Both the position numbers and the translations under genes were made by a program. A stretch of 64,000 nt of DNA, taken from contig NW_006920413.1 in NCBI RefSeq assembly GCF_000344685.1, positions 79,850 to 143,849 of the forward strand, read 5' to 3'. The notes beneath the pieces were generated by a model. That model was given only the letters and a program-made list of their open reading frames with translations, made no database searches and was not told the DNA's origin. This DNA is from Gloeophyllum trabeum ATCC 11539. Lineage: Eukaryota > Basidiomycota > Agaricomycetes > Gloeophyllales > Gloeophyllaceae. Of the stretch, positions 10,340-23,312 are shown piece after piece (position 1 is the stretch's first letter; each line of letters begins with the position of its first letter).

Positions 10340-10660
10340 GGGAAATCATCTTAGAGCGTCTTATGCATCTTAGCAAGACGTCTAAGATGTAGACGTAATA
10401 AGACGTAAACGATGATTAGATCTGAGAGCCTGTTTTCGAGTTTTAAGACGAAAACTCGTGCCCCCTATAGCAACATAGTATACCATATGTACTGCTGCTT
10501 TGTTGTACCAAATCATTTCTATTCTAGTGGACTGTTAGACTGCCAAGTATCCGGGTGGACTGAATAGCTATAACTCGTGCTACCGAAGGTCATATTTAAG
10601 CCTTAAGACGATAGGAGGCTGTAAGACGCCTAAGACGTAAGACATTTTCCGGCTTTCCCG
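10340..10660. mobile_element. candidate short TIR element rich in TAAGACG motifs
   Basis: A 321-bp stretch bounded by CGGGAAA (10340-10346) and its inverse TTTCCCG (10654-10660). Both ends contain repeated TAAGACG/CGTCTTA motifs in opposite orientations (for example 10355-10410 and 10605-10640). This suggests a MITE-like element with short terminal inverted repeats and subterminal repeats. No clear target duplication is visible, so the exact ends are uncertain. Confidence 0.35.
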
Positions 10661-11439
10661 ATGCAGAAATGTGCTTCTTGCAGTCAAGCGCTATGTCATG
10701 GTAAGCAGGAGCCAATGAGGAGTCAGAGATCTCAACCGGCGTGGCACCTCAGCCAATGACTATATTTGTGCGCCATCACCATACTACACAAGTAGAGGAT
10801 ATTTGCAAGGCCCAAAAGTTTGCGGAAAGAGAGGCTCCACTTGTCTGAAGGACTCATGGATCAGTGTGGCACGCTCGCTCAGCGACGTGCGGCTGATTTT
10901 CGGTTTCCTTTGCGTCGCGTCTAACTACTACAAAACTTGTATGAGACGTATTGTAGGTATATGTAGAGGCTCGCTGAACAAGAATGAGGGCGAGGGAACG
11001 AGAAATATGAGTCTTGCAGACAACTCTGAAGGACGGGTGGAGCAAGGGCTACCGGTTTAGGTAGGCAGCCTTCGGCTAAATCTTTGGATCAGCAGCTCCG
11101 TTGTTTGGATCAAAAGTCGTACTTTGGGCCTTGCAAATACGCTCTAGTTATCTGAGCCGTATGCGGCCCGCGGACGACTGCGACTCAGAGTGACGTGACT
11201 GACACGGTCATGTGACCACCGTTATCGAAGCGCCACCTACGGTTCGCACGTTTCCTGCATTGTCCTGCAACCAAACAAGGCCGCAGTCGGCTAGGTGAGA
11301 ATCAACATCGATTCATCGATAGAGCCACGCAGGACTATCACAGACCAAACTATGGCAAACAGCCCATGCGGGTCCTGCAATTCGAGCGATTTTTTAGACT
11401 CCGTACGTGGCTCTTCCTCCCTTTGAACCACACGCTAAG
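10661..11439. other. upstream region of the FunK1 gene
   Basis: No gene recognised. It should hold the promoter of the kinase at 11440, but I see no convincing TATA box or other defined element. Confidence 0.4.
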
Positions 11440-13944
11440 ATGTCTAACTCTCCTGCTATGCACGCTCTTCCTACCACTCCATCTCCTCCTGTGTCTGATG
11501 TGTCTGACTCGTCGCGGTCATCCACACCCGAAAACGTGCCACCGGACGAACCCACCACACCGGTGATGGGCAAAATTCCCTTGAAAACACCGAATACAAC
11601 ACCCTACAAGTCTCAAGCGAGCGTTTCTGCCGTTTCTCAACATGAGTCCATTGAAAGACCCAAAGGATTTCACGCATCCCTGTACGGCTCTGAGGCCGGA
11701 GCACACACACCGGGCGCGTGGAGCATGGACGCATTCTTGTCCTGGTGTTTCCCTTCGGCTAATGCAGAGGACTCGATATCCGCGCTGAAGGAGAGCCAGA
11801 TTGGAGAACTGAAAGAGCTATTGAACGATGTGAAACCAGGGGATAAAGGCGACAGGGAGCGACCCATGTATAAGCCTCTCGTACGTAGTCACCGCCTTCT
11901 AACCACATCATATTATTCTTGAAGGGCTTACGCTCTTCTTTATTCGTCCAGGTAAAGTCACTTCAGTATATTCTCGACCACCTCAGAGACAGAGGCGACA
12001 CCATACCTCTGGCGGTCCACGACACATCACGGAAGTTCGCAAAGGGCGACGATAGACTGCGCAACATTGCCCCAGATCTGATGATACAGGTCGACAAAGG
12101 GTCCGATAAGAAGGATCGATGGCCCCATGCCCTCGGCCTTATTGAGGTGAAGCCGAATAGAGAGGAGGATCCCGCGAGGAATAACGACCCCAGTCGAGAC
12201 ATGACACAAGGTCAGACCAAGACATGGAACCAGCTTCAGGAATACGGCGCTGTCGCTTTCCAAGCTCGACCGCGATGCTACATGCTTGGTATGGGTATCT
12301 ATGACGATATTGCCCGTTTCTACCGATGGGACCGCTCGGCGGTCATCTTTTCCGAGTCATTCCACTACAAGACAGACTTCAAACCTTTGGTGCAGTTCCT
12401 GCACGGGTTTGCGACGTTCTGCGGGAATACTATGGGTATTGACTCATCGATCACGACTGGGGTACCTGACGACTTCCCTCTGCCCCTCCTGCGGCGGATA
12501 TATCACAAGGCTGTCGAAGATGGTGTTGTCAAGCACAACCGCAAGTTCACTGATAATGATCTTCCATATCGTAGCTGCTATATGGCAGCGCCCGCAAGTC
12601 CGACCTCCGATGATCCGGGAACATATGTTACTGTGGGCGGTCCCCTCTTCAGCTCGCGGTCCCTTTTTGGTCGCGGCACCAAGACCTGGTTAGCCGTATC
12701 GGCGGCAGCGTCGGAGTCAATCTACTCAGTGGGCAAGGAGATGCGCCAGTGCGTTGTCATAAAAGACGCGTGGCGCGACGCCGACCGACTGCCGGAGAAG
12801 GACATTTATGCGCGCATACATGAGAAGGGGCATATGTTCGGTGTCGCCCGGTGCCGAGGAGGCTTCGACGTCGAGACGGTAGTACACGCGCAAAAGAAAG
12901 AGAGCCACCATACTTGTGCTCCCAGGGTCAACGCCTTCTTGCCCGAGGCCAAATTCTGCCCACGTACACATTATCGAGTCGTACTAGAATCAGTAGGTAT
13001 TCCCTTGAGCCGGTTCACATCGACTCGCCAGCTAGTCAAAGCCGTGAGGGATGCAGTAAAAGGTAAGCGACTGGCGTTTTCTGTCTTACATTGCGACTCA
13101 TCTGTTTCACCAGGTCTCCGCGACATGGCCAAGGCGGGCATCCTCCATCGCGATATTAGCATCAACAACATCATGATCAGTGCTTCTCGCAAAGAAGAGC
13201 ACAACGCTTGGGGTTTTCTCATTGACCCGGAGTATGCCTCCTTTATCAACGACAAGCAATCCACGTCCGATCTTCGTCGGATTACGGTAGGTCACGCCGC
13301 TTCCTCTAAAGATCGCATTGTTGAAATTGCTTCAGGGAACTATCCAATTCATCTCTATCGCCCTCCAACGGAAAACAAAGGGCGTCCCCCGCGTCGTACA
13401 TCAATCGTGGCACGACCTCGAATCAGTTTACTGGGTTGTCCTCCACACCGTAGTGTGTCATGTCGACACAAATATCATGCCGGAGCGTGTACACGAGATC
13501 TTTGACCACTCCGGGGGATATGGCAAGCACGGATGGCTGAGTTCTGATGAATGGAGCACGGTGGAGGTCATTGACCATCCGCCCCTTACCCGATGTCTCC
13601 ACGAGCTAGGCCGACTTGTCCACAGCCACCACATGGCAGCTGAGGAGAAGGACCTTTTGACCCATGAACGGGTCTTGAAGGCTTTTGAAGACACGCTTCG
13701 TGCTAAGGACTGGCCAAAGGCGGACCCGGCCGCACGCGAGTTCGTGCCATGTAACGACCCAACGAAGCAGAGGAACTTGGATACGTCGCAGGTAGTCTCC
13801 TCCGCTATGCGGTCCGCGCAGGCCAGCGGCATCTCAGATGCTATCGTAAATGCGTCAAGTGCTTCTCGTAAGCGCAAGGCTGGCGATGACGTGGAGGTAC
13901 ATCCCGAAGCTCAGTCCTCCGATAGCAAACGCAGCCGGGTCTAG
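11440..13944 (+). CDS. FunK1-type fungal protein kinase
   Basis: Four exons: 11440-11880, 11952-13062, 13114-13286, 13336-13944, together 2334 bp in one frame (777 residues). The start is the ATG at 11440 (MSNSPAMHALP), where a Ser/Pro/Thr-rich leader begins. Residues 74-147 carry the family N-terminal block (ASLYGSEAG, SMDAFLSWCF). The kinase domain has a candidate beta3 lysine K418 (VVIKDAW), the catalytic loop HRDISINNIM (529-538) and a metal-binding aspartate D555 in IDPEYA, where most kinases have DFG. GTIQFISIALQ follows. The C-terminus is basic (SRKRKAGDD, SKRSRV), possibly a nuclear signal. Intron 2 is 51 bp and stop-free in frame, so retention would insert 17 codons. FunK1 kinases are expanded in mushrooms; their substrates are unknown. 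Confidence 0.9.
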
Positions 13945-16724
13945 ATCGCGTAAGATGTTGATTCCCTGCTTCATGCGACGAACATTCTGCGGCAGCGAGC
14001 GTCTGGATATTCGCAAGCGCCTCAGTCTCCTGCTATGATAGACTCGTCCATTACCTTTATGCTTTTTCTGTTCATACGATTGTACCAGTTTATCGTACGC
14101 TATCCATGGTCCTTCCATAGCTTATTTATGCATCGTGTCTGAGATCGAACTTCAGCACCGGTAAGATGTCAGTCTCTGCCCACGCAGAACGTTATGGGTG
14201 CGTAACTTGATTTGATTCAGGACCAGTGTATGCGTAACCACACCTCTTGGTCATCTCGAACATTGCCGCGCCAACAGATGTCATGTACGGCGGTGGATTT
14301 CGTGATTCCAACCGTAACAGATGGTCCGAATCGTCCTCCTGGACTCGGTTACGGCCTAGCTTCACGCAAGGATGTCGTTATCGTACCGACTCTCCGCGAC
14401 GTTATCCGCGAAGTCCGTCTTTGCGGACATGCTCAAGTGGATGCCGACAGGGAAGCGTATACACTTACTGGACAGGAACGGAGACCCTCGTCATCCGCCG
14501 CGTGATTGGTTCAAGATCGTGGACTCCCGTCCGCGAATGCGGGAGCTTCTGTATTCCACATCGACGCGGGGTGTACAACGTGAAAGTAACCGAACAGGCT
14601 GTGATCGCATCCACGCCCGCAGCGCCTAACGCCGCCAGCTCGTTCGGGAACTGCGGCAGCGCCAGTGCCTCATGTTCGTATGCAAGTCCCGATCTTGTAT
14701 GCGATCAAAGGGTGGATCGTGAGTAACTGGCTTGGACTTTCCACGTAACAACTAGTTGATCCATGAGTCCTCCATAGGACAGTCGCCTGTCTTAGCCATA
14801 ATAGTATCGCTCCCGCACTGTTCCTGAACGCTGTGAATCTCCACCAGTAACACCTGCATGCTATCCTCTTGTAATCGGCACTCAGGGTCACGACTCATTC
14901 GGACCTCATTTGGGACAGAGTGTCCGACGGGGAGATTGGGTTACCTCAGCTGATCCTCAGCTGAGGGCATCGGACCTCCCTGGAGAATGCTCTGCCGCAA
15001 ACAAGCGTTCTTGGTAAATCTGCCCGTGACGATGCTCTGACAACCATCACTTCATCACCTTCACCCCTCCTCATCCCCGGGCGGCATTGACCGATCATAC
15101 CCACAAGATCCCTCTCTTTCACGCCTTCTAGTAGTGCTGGATGATGCTGGATGAGGAGATGTATCGTCTGAGTGCAGACAATTGGGGGTGTGCATTATCT
15201 CGTACTATTGACGTGTCTTTGGCAGCCGAGACAGGGATAGTTAGGAAAGATTCGAGCTCCATAGGATTCGAGAACCTTCAGCGATTACGGCAATAGGTTG
15301 GTCGCTCGAGGGAATGCGAGCGGAACGCTTCATGAACAGCGGGAGGATTCGTCGAAACGTGCACGATCACTGGCACTGCTTCCGTCATTACCCTAACCCA
15401 AGTCATTCTTCTGCCTCGGCGGCTCTTGATGCACGCCGCTGCATCGACCGCAGCCTCCCTGTCTTTACTAGTAGATGTCTGCCCTTCTACCACAGGAGAC
15501 GATTGTTACGATGGATCGTCTTCCTCTCGTACTGTCAGCCTCAAGCATGTCCTAGCATTTCTCGCTCCGCTTTTCTCCGTATTCGAGACTGTCTTGCTGT
15601 TTCTCTCAAATACAGTGGTACACGTACCTGCTTATGTTGCCTCTGGCCTTTCAAACACCAGTCCGCTTCTCCTCGTCTCCTCGACTGTGTGTCGTCCTCC
15701 GCCACTATTCGCTCTGGCTGAAATGATGGCTTTGCTGTGATTACCATCACTCTCTAGATCTCTTTTCTGCTGTTATTCTTATCTCTGTATTGCCTCTTTC
15801 CAATCAAGCTCTCCGTGATGATCGTACCTCGCACATTCCCGTCGTTGCTCTGATCCAGACATCTCTTCACACATCTGCCTGATTTAATGCCGTACAGTTT
15901 CTACTGCATTATTCGTCGCCTATATGAGACGGACTAGGGTTCTTTGGGATAGACGTCCGCCAATTGATATATTACTGCTCATCGTCACACTGAGAGCTGA
16001 TATCAAGGCAGCTTCGTGAGTGCGTTCCGCTGCATCAAAGTAGTAGCATTAGGCAAGAGCCAGGTACGTCCACCCCATTCTTTCATCAGCAAGAGACCCC
16101 GGCGCCTTGGCCACAGCGCTGGTACGCTACGCAGCCGGTGCACAACAATTTTCAGCTACGACGGGAGACAAGCACGGAGGCTCGGTCGAGGCGCTTGAAG
16201 CGGCCCTGGATATTCCCAATATCGTTGGGCTTGAGAGCGGTTCGTCAATGGCGCTCCAACATCGGGGGGTGCGTGCTGATAGTACTGAAAGCTTATAAGG
16301 TGTAAGAGGCGCTTGGGCCAGCGGTCAAAGCGCGCAGGTAGGGCGAGCAATAGTGCTTGCCTGATGCCATCCAGCGATGGACAGTGATCAAGATAAGCGC
16401 TAAGCTATCGTAGAGACACAATAGCGCCCGCACCGCCCGTTTTGGTCCGCCGGTGTATGAGGGTGTGTCCCATACAATCCCGGGACGCGATTATCTTCTG
16501 ATACCAAATAAGTAACTGCCACGTGTTCAGACGCACGGGAACATCCGGACAACCGAGAATTGTGTATCATTAGCCATTGTAGTGGAAGTGGAACTCGGCG
16601 TTAGGTGGGCCGATATCCGACTGCCACTAGTTCGACCTGTGTCGTGCCACATTTTTCGCCCGTCGCGATCACCCCCGCCGGTGCCGATGAGTGCTTGCCA
16701 CAGTGCCCTTGCACCAAGCATTGC
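13945..16724. other. repeat-rich stretch without an assignable gene
   Basis: Short frames only. A stretch at 14210-14720 translates to plausible peptides in three alternating frames (for example HPPRDWFKIVDSRPRMRELL near 14500) and may be a decayed gene, but no family was recognised. The T/C-rich part at 15540-15880 resembles 20580-20960. Confidence 0.4.
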
Positions 16725-16872
16725 CCCCCCCCCCCGCCCGACGGTTAGGGTTTGGGTTAGGGGGGGCCGGGGGGGTTCCCCCCGGGTTTGGTCAGGGTTC
16801 GCGTTAGGGTACGCGGTTAGGGTGAGGGTTACAGGCTATCTTCAAAGGGGGGTCCGGGGGACAAGTCCCCGG
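16725..16872 (+). repeat. telomere-like G-rich stretch next to a C run
   Basis: A run of C followed by at least four TTAGGG units (16745-16750, 16757-16762, 16804-16809, 16817-16822) embedded in G-rich DNA. An inverted repeat about GTCC...CAAG...CCCCGG (about 16848-16870) closes it. TTAGGG is the usual filamentous-fungal telomere unit. The units are interrupted and degenerate, so this is an interstitial telomere-like sequence rather than a chromosome end. Confidence 0.6.
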
Positions 16873-19800
16873 TTGATTAGGGTCCGGGGCATCCCATATG
16901 AGGCATTGATCGGGCGGACTCACCGATGTGGCACGCCGCGTGTGTGGCAGCGAGGGCAATCTGGTGGAAGTCGGAATATCCCGCGCGGGTTCCACTTCCA
17001 GTAGTTTGGTATATACCCTTTGTTTAAACAAAAGGGCGAGTGCCAGTGACTTGCGATATTCAAATTATCGGGTTCGCGCATTCGATTTCCTGTATCGCTT
17101 GAAACCACATTGAATTCTCAACCCTTTTGGGGCAACGCCGGTCCTGATCGCGCTTCATAGGCACTGCCGTGGCCAAGGCTGCCACCGGAGGCCTCGCTGG
17201 GTGTGGCCTCCTGTACTTTCATACGGTCCTTACAAAACGTATAAAAGGGGGTGGAGGAAGACGGGGCAGACTCATCATTCTCCTTTCGCACCTCCTATCC
17301 ATAGCTTCAACAGAAGGGTCTATCATCAAGAACCGTCATGTGAGTTTTCTCGAATCCCTCACCACTAGCCGTCACAGGGCTGACCTGCCCCCCAGGATAG
17401 CCGACCCTACCCTACCCGCCATGGGACATCAAACCTACCTCGCACTTAACCGATTTCAGTGGATGGCCAGCCTTCCGGGACTGATGCTGCGCAGTCCTTG
17501 TACAGAACTGAAGCTGCGTGCGAACTAACGCCACAGTTGTGGTGCAAGAAGACCTGTGTGGAGCCGCCGTCACCCAGAAGGCTGAGGAGGTCTAGGAGCC
17601 TTACGCCAACTGCCTCAGACAGTCATTCGAGGAGAGCAAGGAGACGTACCATCAGGTTGAGATCCCTCAAATACTGTATAGTCAATTCTGATGGCCTTGC
17701 TATATCAGCCAATTTCAGAAGACGATGTGTTCACATTCTTTCCGGTCAGACAGTCGCTTGCGGGTCGTACCAAGGTGATGCCAGTTTCCGTGTCCGTTCA
17801 AAAAGCAATATTGCTCACTGATCTTTGTCCGTAGAACGCCCACGCTCGGGATAGGACAGTCTCACAGAGCCCGGTCAGCAGTGTAAGTTCGAGTTTCACC
17901 GACGCATACTCCACCGCTTCTTCTGCCACCTGCGCCAGGACCCAACCCTCTCCCGATGCGCTTCCTTCACTGCATGTCTCCCAGCGGGCACTGGAAGACA
18001 TGCAGCGACGAGAGCGTGGGGGTATACCTGTAGATAATATCTGTTTCCCTAATGTCTACAAGGTAGTATGCCATGAAAATAATGCTGGTGAAGTGCATAC
18101 TATGAGTCTATGTCTCGTTTTCCTTTACCTCCGGGAAACGCGGTTGTCTTGACTACATATCTTTGGTCTGAAGGATGCAATGGCTCTTTACGAGCTTACT
18201 AGGCTCTACAAACTGACCATAGCATGCAAGATGCGGTGCATCAGGCTCTCATTTACGTCGTATTGGACGATGACGGAGGCTCTGAATTTGAGTACTATCG
18301 GAACTGTGAACGCAAACACATTCCGGCAGACATTTGATGACTTAGGTATGCCAGTGCGACCAGGGGATTGTAAATACCCTTGTCAGAAATAAGGACGACG
18401 CTTTGTATCTGTCTCCCGTGCCGGCGTAAGGGTCAATTCTTGGTGGTGGCATCGAACGGTCATAGGCCTAAGGCCTTGTTAGAACGTTCCGGCCACGCCA
18501 CCGCACTTGTTAGGCTGCGCTTTCTTCAGCTGAAGGTGCGTCAATAGGAGACTTTGGGAAGCTACCAAATGACATCGGGTCGCATCTGGGGATAGGTGAT
18601 GAGTGGAGAACATAGGGGATTTGGCCTCAGATGTCAGATGTCAGATGTCAAGGTCCGACGATAGCTTTGGAGACAAATGCGGCCAGAATGGGCGCACACA
18701 GGGTTTTCGCTGTCAGGAGCTTATGCAAGGATTACCATTTGGAGAGAAGAAGGTGATGGAACTTAGACGGAGCAGGCTGCTGTGGAAAGCCTCCGCGAGC
18801 CACCACACAAAACATATACAAGGTGGTCGAGCGAGCGAAAGTGACTCACCAATCCCTCCTTCGACACATCGCCTCACTTCTCAATAAACGCGTTTCACTC
18901 TGTCTTCCCTCTGCATAGCGGCAGCCGCGACATTGTGAGCGCTACATCATTGTGGTACGGTTGTACTTACCCACCGGTGCAGATCACTGGTGAATATCTG
19001 GGAACAGCGGGTGCCACGACTGAGGTGAGTCGTCGCACTCACCTTAGTTGTGGCTCTCGTTTTCTCCTATATTCGCAAACCTAACTCTCCGCCTTCCTCG
19101 TTGGGACTGAGCATCCGAGGCGTGCTCCGACCACCAATGAGGAGGCTGGTGATAGTTGGGATCATGGGCAGGGGATGCCGTCGAGTGCAAATGAAGACAA
19201 CCTCGTCTCCGACCTTCAGTAGATAAACGAGGAGGTGAGCTGCGGTCCGGTGCACTGGCGGATACCCGGGGAGCATGCCATACGAGTACGACAACTCACG
19301 AGATTCATGGCGCCTACTCTACCCCTACACTCGCATTTGCGAACCCACCGCTTCTTTCGTTTGCTGATCGGGACGGGCAAGCGTGCCTCAGACAGACAAT
19401 GAAGAGGACGGCATATTTTAAGTTGAGAACTGCGAACTTACCAGTCTGACGCGACAACGGTTGTCCATGTTACTGCATATTCAACTGAAGATTGGCAGCG
19501 GACATGAGCATCGACATGCTTGGAATATACAACAGAATCAGACGGGGCCTTCAAAAGGAATGTTGCAGGTGACAAGGTCGTATGTCGGGAAGAGCCACTG
19601 CCACCGAAATGAACACACGATGACGTCATCAGTATTCGCCGACCTGTGTGGCGATTCACCTTTGTTGCTCGAATTCTGCGCCAACTATGGTCTATACAAG
19701 CGGAACGCGAGACACTAAAAGTAAGAGCAGGAATGGGAGCGGTATGGCCATGGTCAAGCTCAAGGCAATTAGTACCCGCTTGACCTCATTCTCTACGTAT

Positions 19801-22195
19801 ACCAAGAACTACGCTTGTCCTCATGCTCATGGACCGGTCGCTTGTTCTATCAGCTATCACAGATTATCGACCACGGCTTGCTCTTCCACGACCCTGGACT
19901 TGGTTATCAAGTTGCCGTTCAAGCTCCGCATGCTCGGTCCGATCTCCTCGTCTCTCTCTGGCGTCCGCTGTTGGCAGAAGGCACGCTTCACTGTCCTTCA
20001 GGCTTGCTGGCGCAAATTTGTGCTCGATCCCTGTTATTTTTCCATAACAATATTAATCCAGCTTTGGTCCCGGCGTCTCTCAACTATGGTTGTTTCTTTC
20101 CTTGCTCTTGATTGTTTTCCTTTGCCGTCATCCCTACCAGTGCCATCTCGACGTATTCCTCTGTTCGTAGTCGTCTGCAACAGTCGAACACTACGGCCGA
20201 TTACGGCATTACCCTCATCGAAGTCATTCGAATACACGTCGAGTTGCCATTGCCATGTTTGAATTTGTTCTCCTCGCTTCCTCATCATGCCACTCTCTAC
20301 ATATCTTTGCCATATACTTTCGTAGCTGGGAGCATTGCGGCACTTATCCAACGATAGTACTGGTCTATAATGCACCTCTCTAGCGGCTTCGGCGTCGTGA
20401 TTTTTCAATACTCGCCGCTGCGCTGTTTACCAATGCGGACCCTTTCCATGTGTTCGCCTTTCCGAACCATGGTCGTGGGGAACTCTGTCGGAATATGCAG
20501 TGGTATTGGGTCTGGGACGAACCCATCTCATCTGTACTCTGCGGTGCACATCCTCCGTTACCTTCCGCCTCGGCGTCTCGTTCGATCTCTGGGCTCTCTT
20601 TCTCTGTATACCATGTTGCCTTGCTGTTTCTTCGACATGCATCTGCGTATTTATTTCATCTTTGTCCTTGTTCTCTCCGGTCAGCTTCTCCCCGTCTCCC
20701 GACTGCGTGCTCGTCGTCCATCTGTCCTCTCTCGCTCAAGTGAAGGCTTTGCTCTGATACCTATCCCTGCTTCGTCTCGCAGCAAGTAAGGCATACCTAT
20801 CGCTGCTACGCCCAATCGTAATGCGCCGCAGCTCGCGGGTATACTGGGTACGTGCTCATCTTTGTTTCGACGTATCCCCTCCCCTCGAATCAAGCTCTCG
20901 AATCAAGCTCTTGGTGATGATCGCACCTCGCACACTCCCTTCGTCACTCGAGTCCAAACGTTTCTTTAGTTACCCTCACGTTCTACGGACGGTCAGTTTC
21001 TGGCGCGCACATCCTCAGATACCAAGGAAAGACGATTGGTTGGGAAAGACGGCAGCCCATTGGCCTACTAACACCCACGATATTACTGAGAACTTCCACG
21101 AAGGCAGATTCATGAGCGTGTTCCTCCCCGTTCTGGTCCTGTGCCACTCCGCTGATCGGAGAGTAAAGCAGCGTGGCCAAGGGTCGTGGGCCTGCGCGTA
21201 CAAAGTAACCCCACACTGTCAACGAAAGAAGAACTCGTAGAGAAGATGATGTCAATGTATGTCCAGAATTACACCCCCGACTCCTAGCTCCTATACCCGA
21301 TGGCGCACTGGCGACTTCGAGCATACGAGCAAGGGAGACGCAGGCACATGTTCCCTAGGTAAGTGCTGCCGTGGTTCAGCTTGCTGATCTGGAGGGCGAC
21401 GCCTTACAAACCCCGGACGCGTGGCCGTATCAGAGTTGCCGGATCATGTCCGCCCGAAAGGTAGCGTTTGCGGTCATCTTTGGCGTCTGGAAGATACCGT
21501 GGACGCGTCTAGCTTGTACTACTTCTCGCGATCCGGTGCCAGGCAGTGCGGAATTGATGATGGTGAGTAAGGCACTGGCGCGGCATGCTCACGGGACTGA
21601 AGGAGCATCTTGAGCAGAGGTACAACCACGTCATTGCGCGACGAGGAGCTTGAAGAGGTGGTGGATGTCTTCAACCTCATCCATCGTCAAGGCCCTGAGA
21701 TCCCTGCTGGGGTGCCGCGCCAGAGTTGCGTGCCGCCTGGCCAAGGGCGCCTGTGTCGGGCAGGGTTCTTCGAGCACTCAGTTCCGAGCTGTAAGGCGGA
21801 TATCGGTGAGATTTTTGAAATAATCCAGGTAAACAGCCTACCGATACAAAATGGTTGCAGTGTTGGCTCCTCTCCTCTGCCGGCCCCAATACGGTGCCGC
21901 CGGTCGCGGACAAGGCATATCCCCTGTGACGCGCAACTCGGTTCCCGGCCACTGCAAGGGACGTGATGAGAATATGAAGGGAGGTGGATGTACGATCACA
22001 CCTCTATCTGTGGCCTTTGGTGCTCTTCGTGACTCGTAGAAGGTCGACTTAAGTCAGCATCGCACGAGAGCGAGCAAGTAATTTCCGGGCACAAACAATA
22101 GTGCGGAGAGAGTGGCAGGATCCGGTTTGTGGTTTGTCGTCTAAGGAAGAGTTAGCCACGGACAAGTACGAGGGAAGACGGCGGAAGCTCCCCGT
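16873..22195. other. long region without an assignable gene
   Basis: No coding chain could be supported. Notable points: a TATA-like GTATAAAAGG at 17239-17248 followed by a possible short spliced frame; a three-fold CAGATGT repeat near 18630; T/C-rich DNA at 19800-20960 whose frames in several phases are Ser/Leu/Cys-rich because of composition. A plus-strand stretch at 22090-22260 (KEELATDKYEGRRRKLPVTA) reads like real protein, but no family was recognised. Confidence 0.4.
17239..17248 (+). promoter_or_regulatory. TATA-box-like element
   Basis: GTATAAAAGG is followed about 100 bp downstream by ATGTGAGT, in which the start triplet AT|G could be split by an intron (17337-17395) with acceptor CCCCAG. 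The spliced frame would give a 44-codon peptide ending at 17528. The promoter motif is clear, but the gene is not. Confidence 0.3.
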
Positions 22196-23312
22196 CACGG
22201 CACGACAACGCTCCAATGCTTCGTGTATTGTTTGGGTGTACTTCTGGTTTTCGCAATGACGGATGCAGGGTGAGTGGTATCCAGTGAGATGAAAATTGGG
22301 TCTGAGGGACGGATAGGTGACCAAGGGGTTCCTTATATACCTTTCCTTGGTGCCACTCGCAAGCCTCAAGTAGGGTGGTGGTAAGCAGTGTTCTACTGAA
22401 GACCGCGCCACAGTCCACTGACGCTTGCGATTTCCAAGACGCTTGGGCGGGATGCGCGGTGGACAAGAACCACTAAAGAGCGAGGTTCCTTTCTTGTGAA
22501 TTCTGGCGACATGGCCAATGAGGCTGGAGCAGCTCAACACGTCGGCTTAAACCGTGACATCATCAGGAAAACCCTCCTAAGCTAATTATGTCTAATCATG
22601 TCTAATCCCGCATAATTATGCAGGATTAGCTGCATTATGCAGTTCTATCTAATTATACAAGTTAGGTTTGTCCCCTAGCTAATTAGACATAATTATTGCC
22701 AATCAGACAACATCATCTCTTGTTAGATGGCAGTTATGTTGCAAGCACATCACACCATTTCCAGGATAGCACAAAGAGCATGGAGATATATTCACAATGT
22801 AGCTAGAGACAGGCATGTAAATACAATTTCTCTGCCCACATCAGCCTATCACTTCTGCCCTCCCCCTCCCTTCCCCCAAAGCCGGCTAGGAAAGCTTCCA
22901 ATGGCAGATCAGCATAAGAGAAGCACCAACAATGCATAGGTACAGCAGATCATTCAGTCATCAGAACACACCTGTATATGACACCACCTGGATGCAGACC
23001 CGGGCATGAGAAAATATGGCCTGCTATACAGCATCATCAGCCACCACCATAACCAGGAAGGAGCGACAACTTACTCCAGGCAGACACGGGGTAGATATTC
23101 GGCCAAGGGCAAAACCGCGCACAAGGTGCAGGCATGCATACGACTCATCGGGACAAGCGCCGGGGACAGTGAAGGTGCAGACTCACAGTGGGAACGGCAA
23201 GGCACACCATCAGAGACAACAGAAATAGAAATAGCTCCACAATATTGAGTACATACCTATCCAACCAGGTCTGGAGTTTCGCATACACCCATGCAAGCAG
23301 GAAGTAGTGTTT
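22196..23312. repeat. direct repeat, copy 1 (left of the gap)
   Basis: The 1117 bases here recur at 23858-24974 at a constant offset of 1662. I see only two differences, both in one site (CCCGGG at about 22999-23004 is TCCAGG in copy 2). Such near-identity on both sides of a run of N suggests that the scaffold duplicated a single locus or placed two alleles in tandem. A true recent tandem duplication is possible. Confidence 0.92.
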
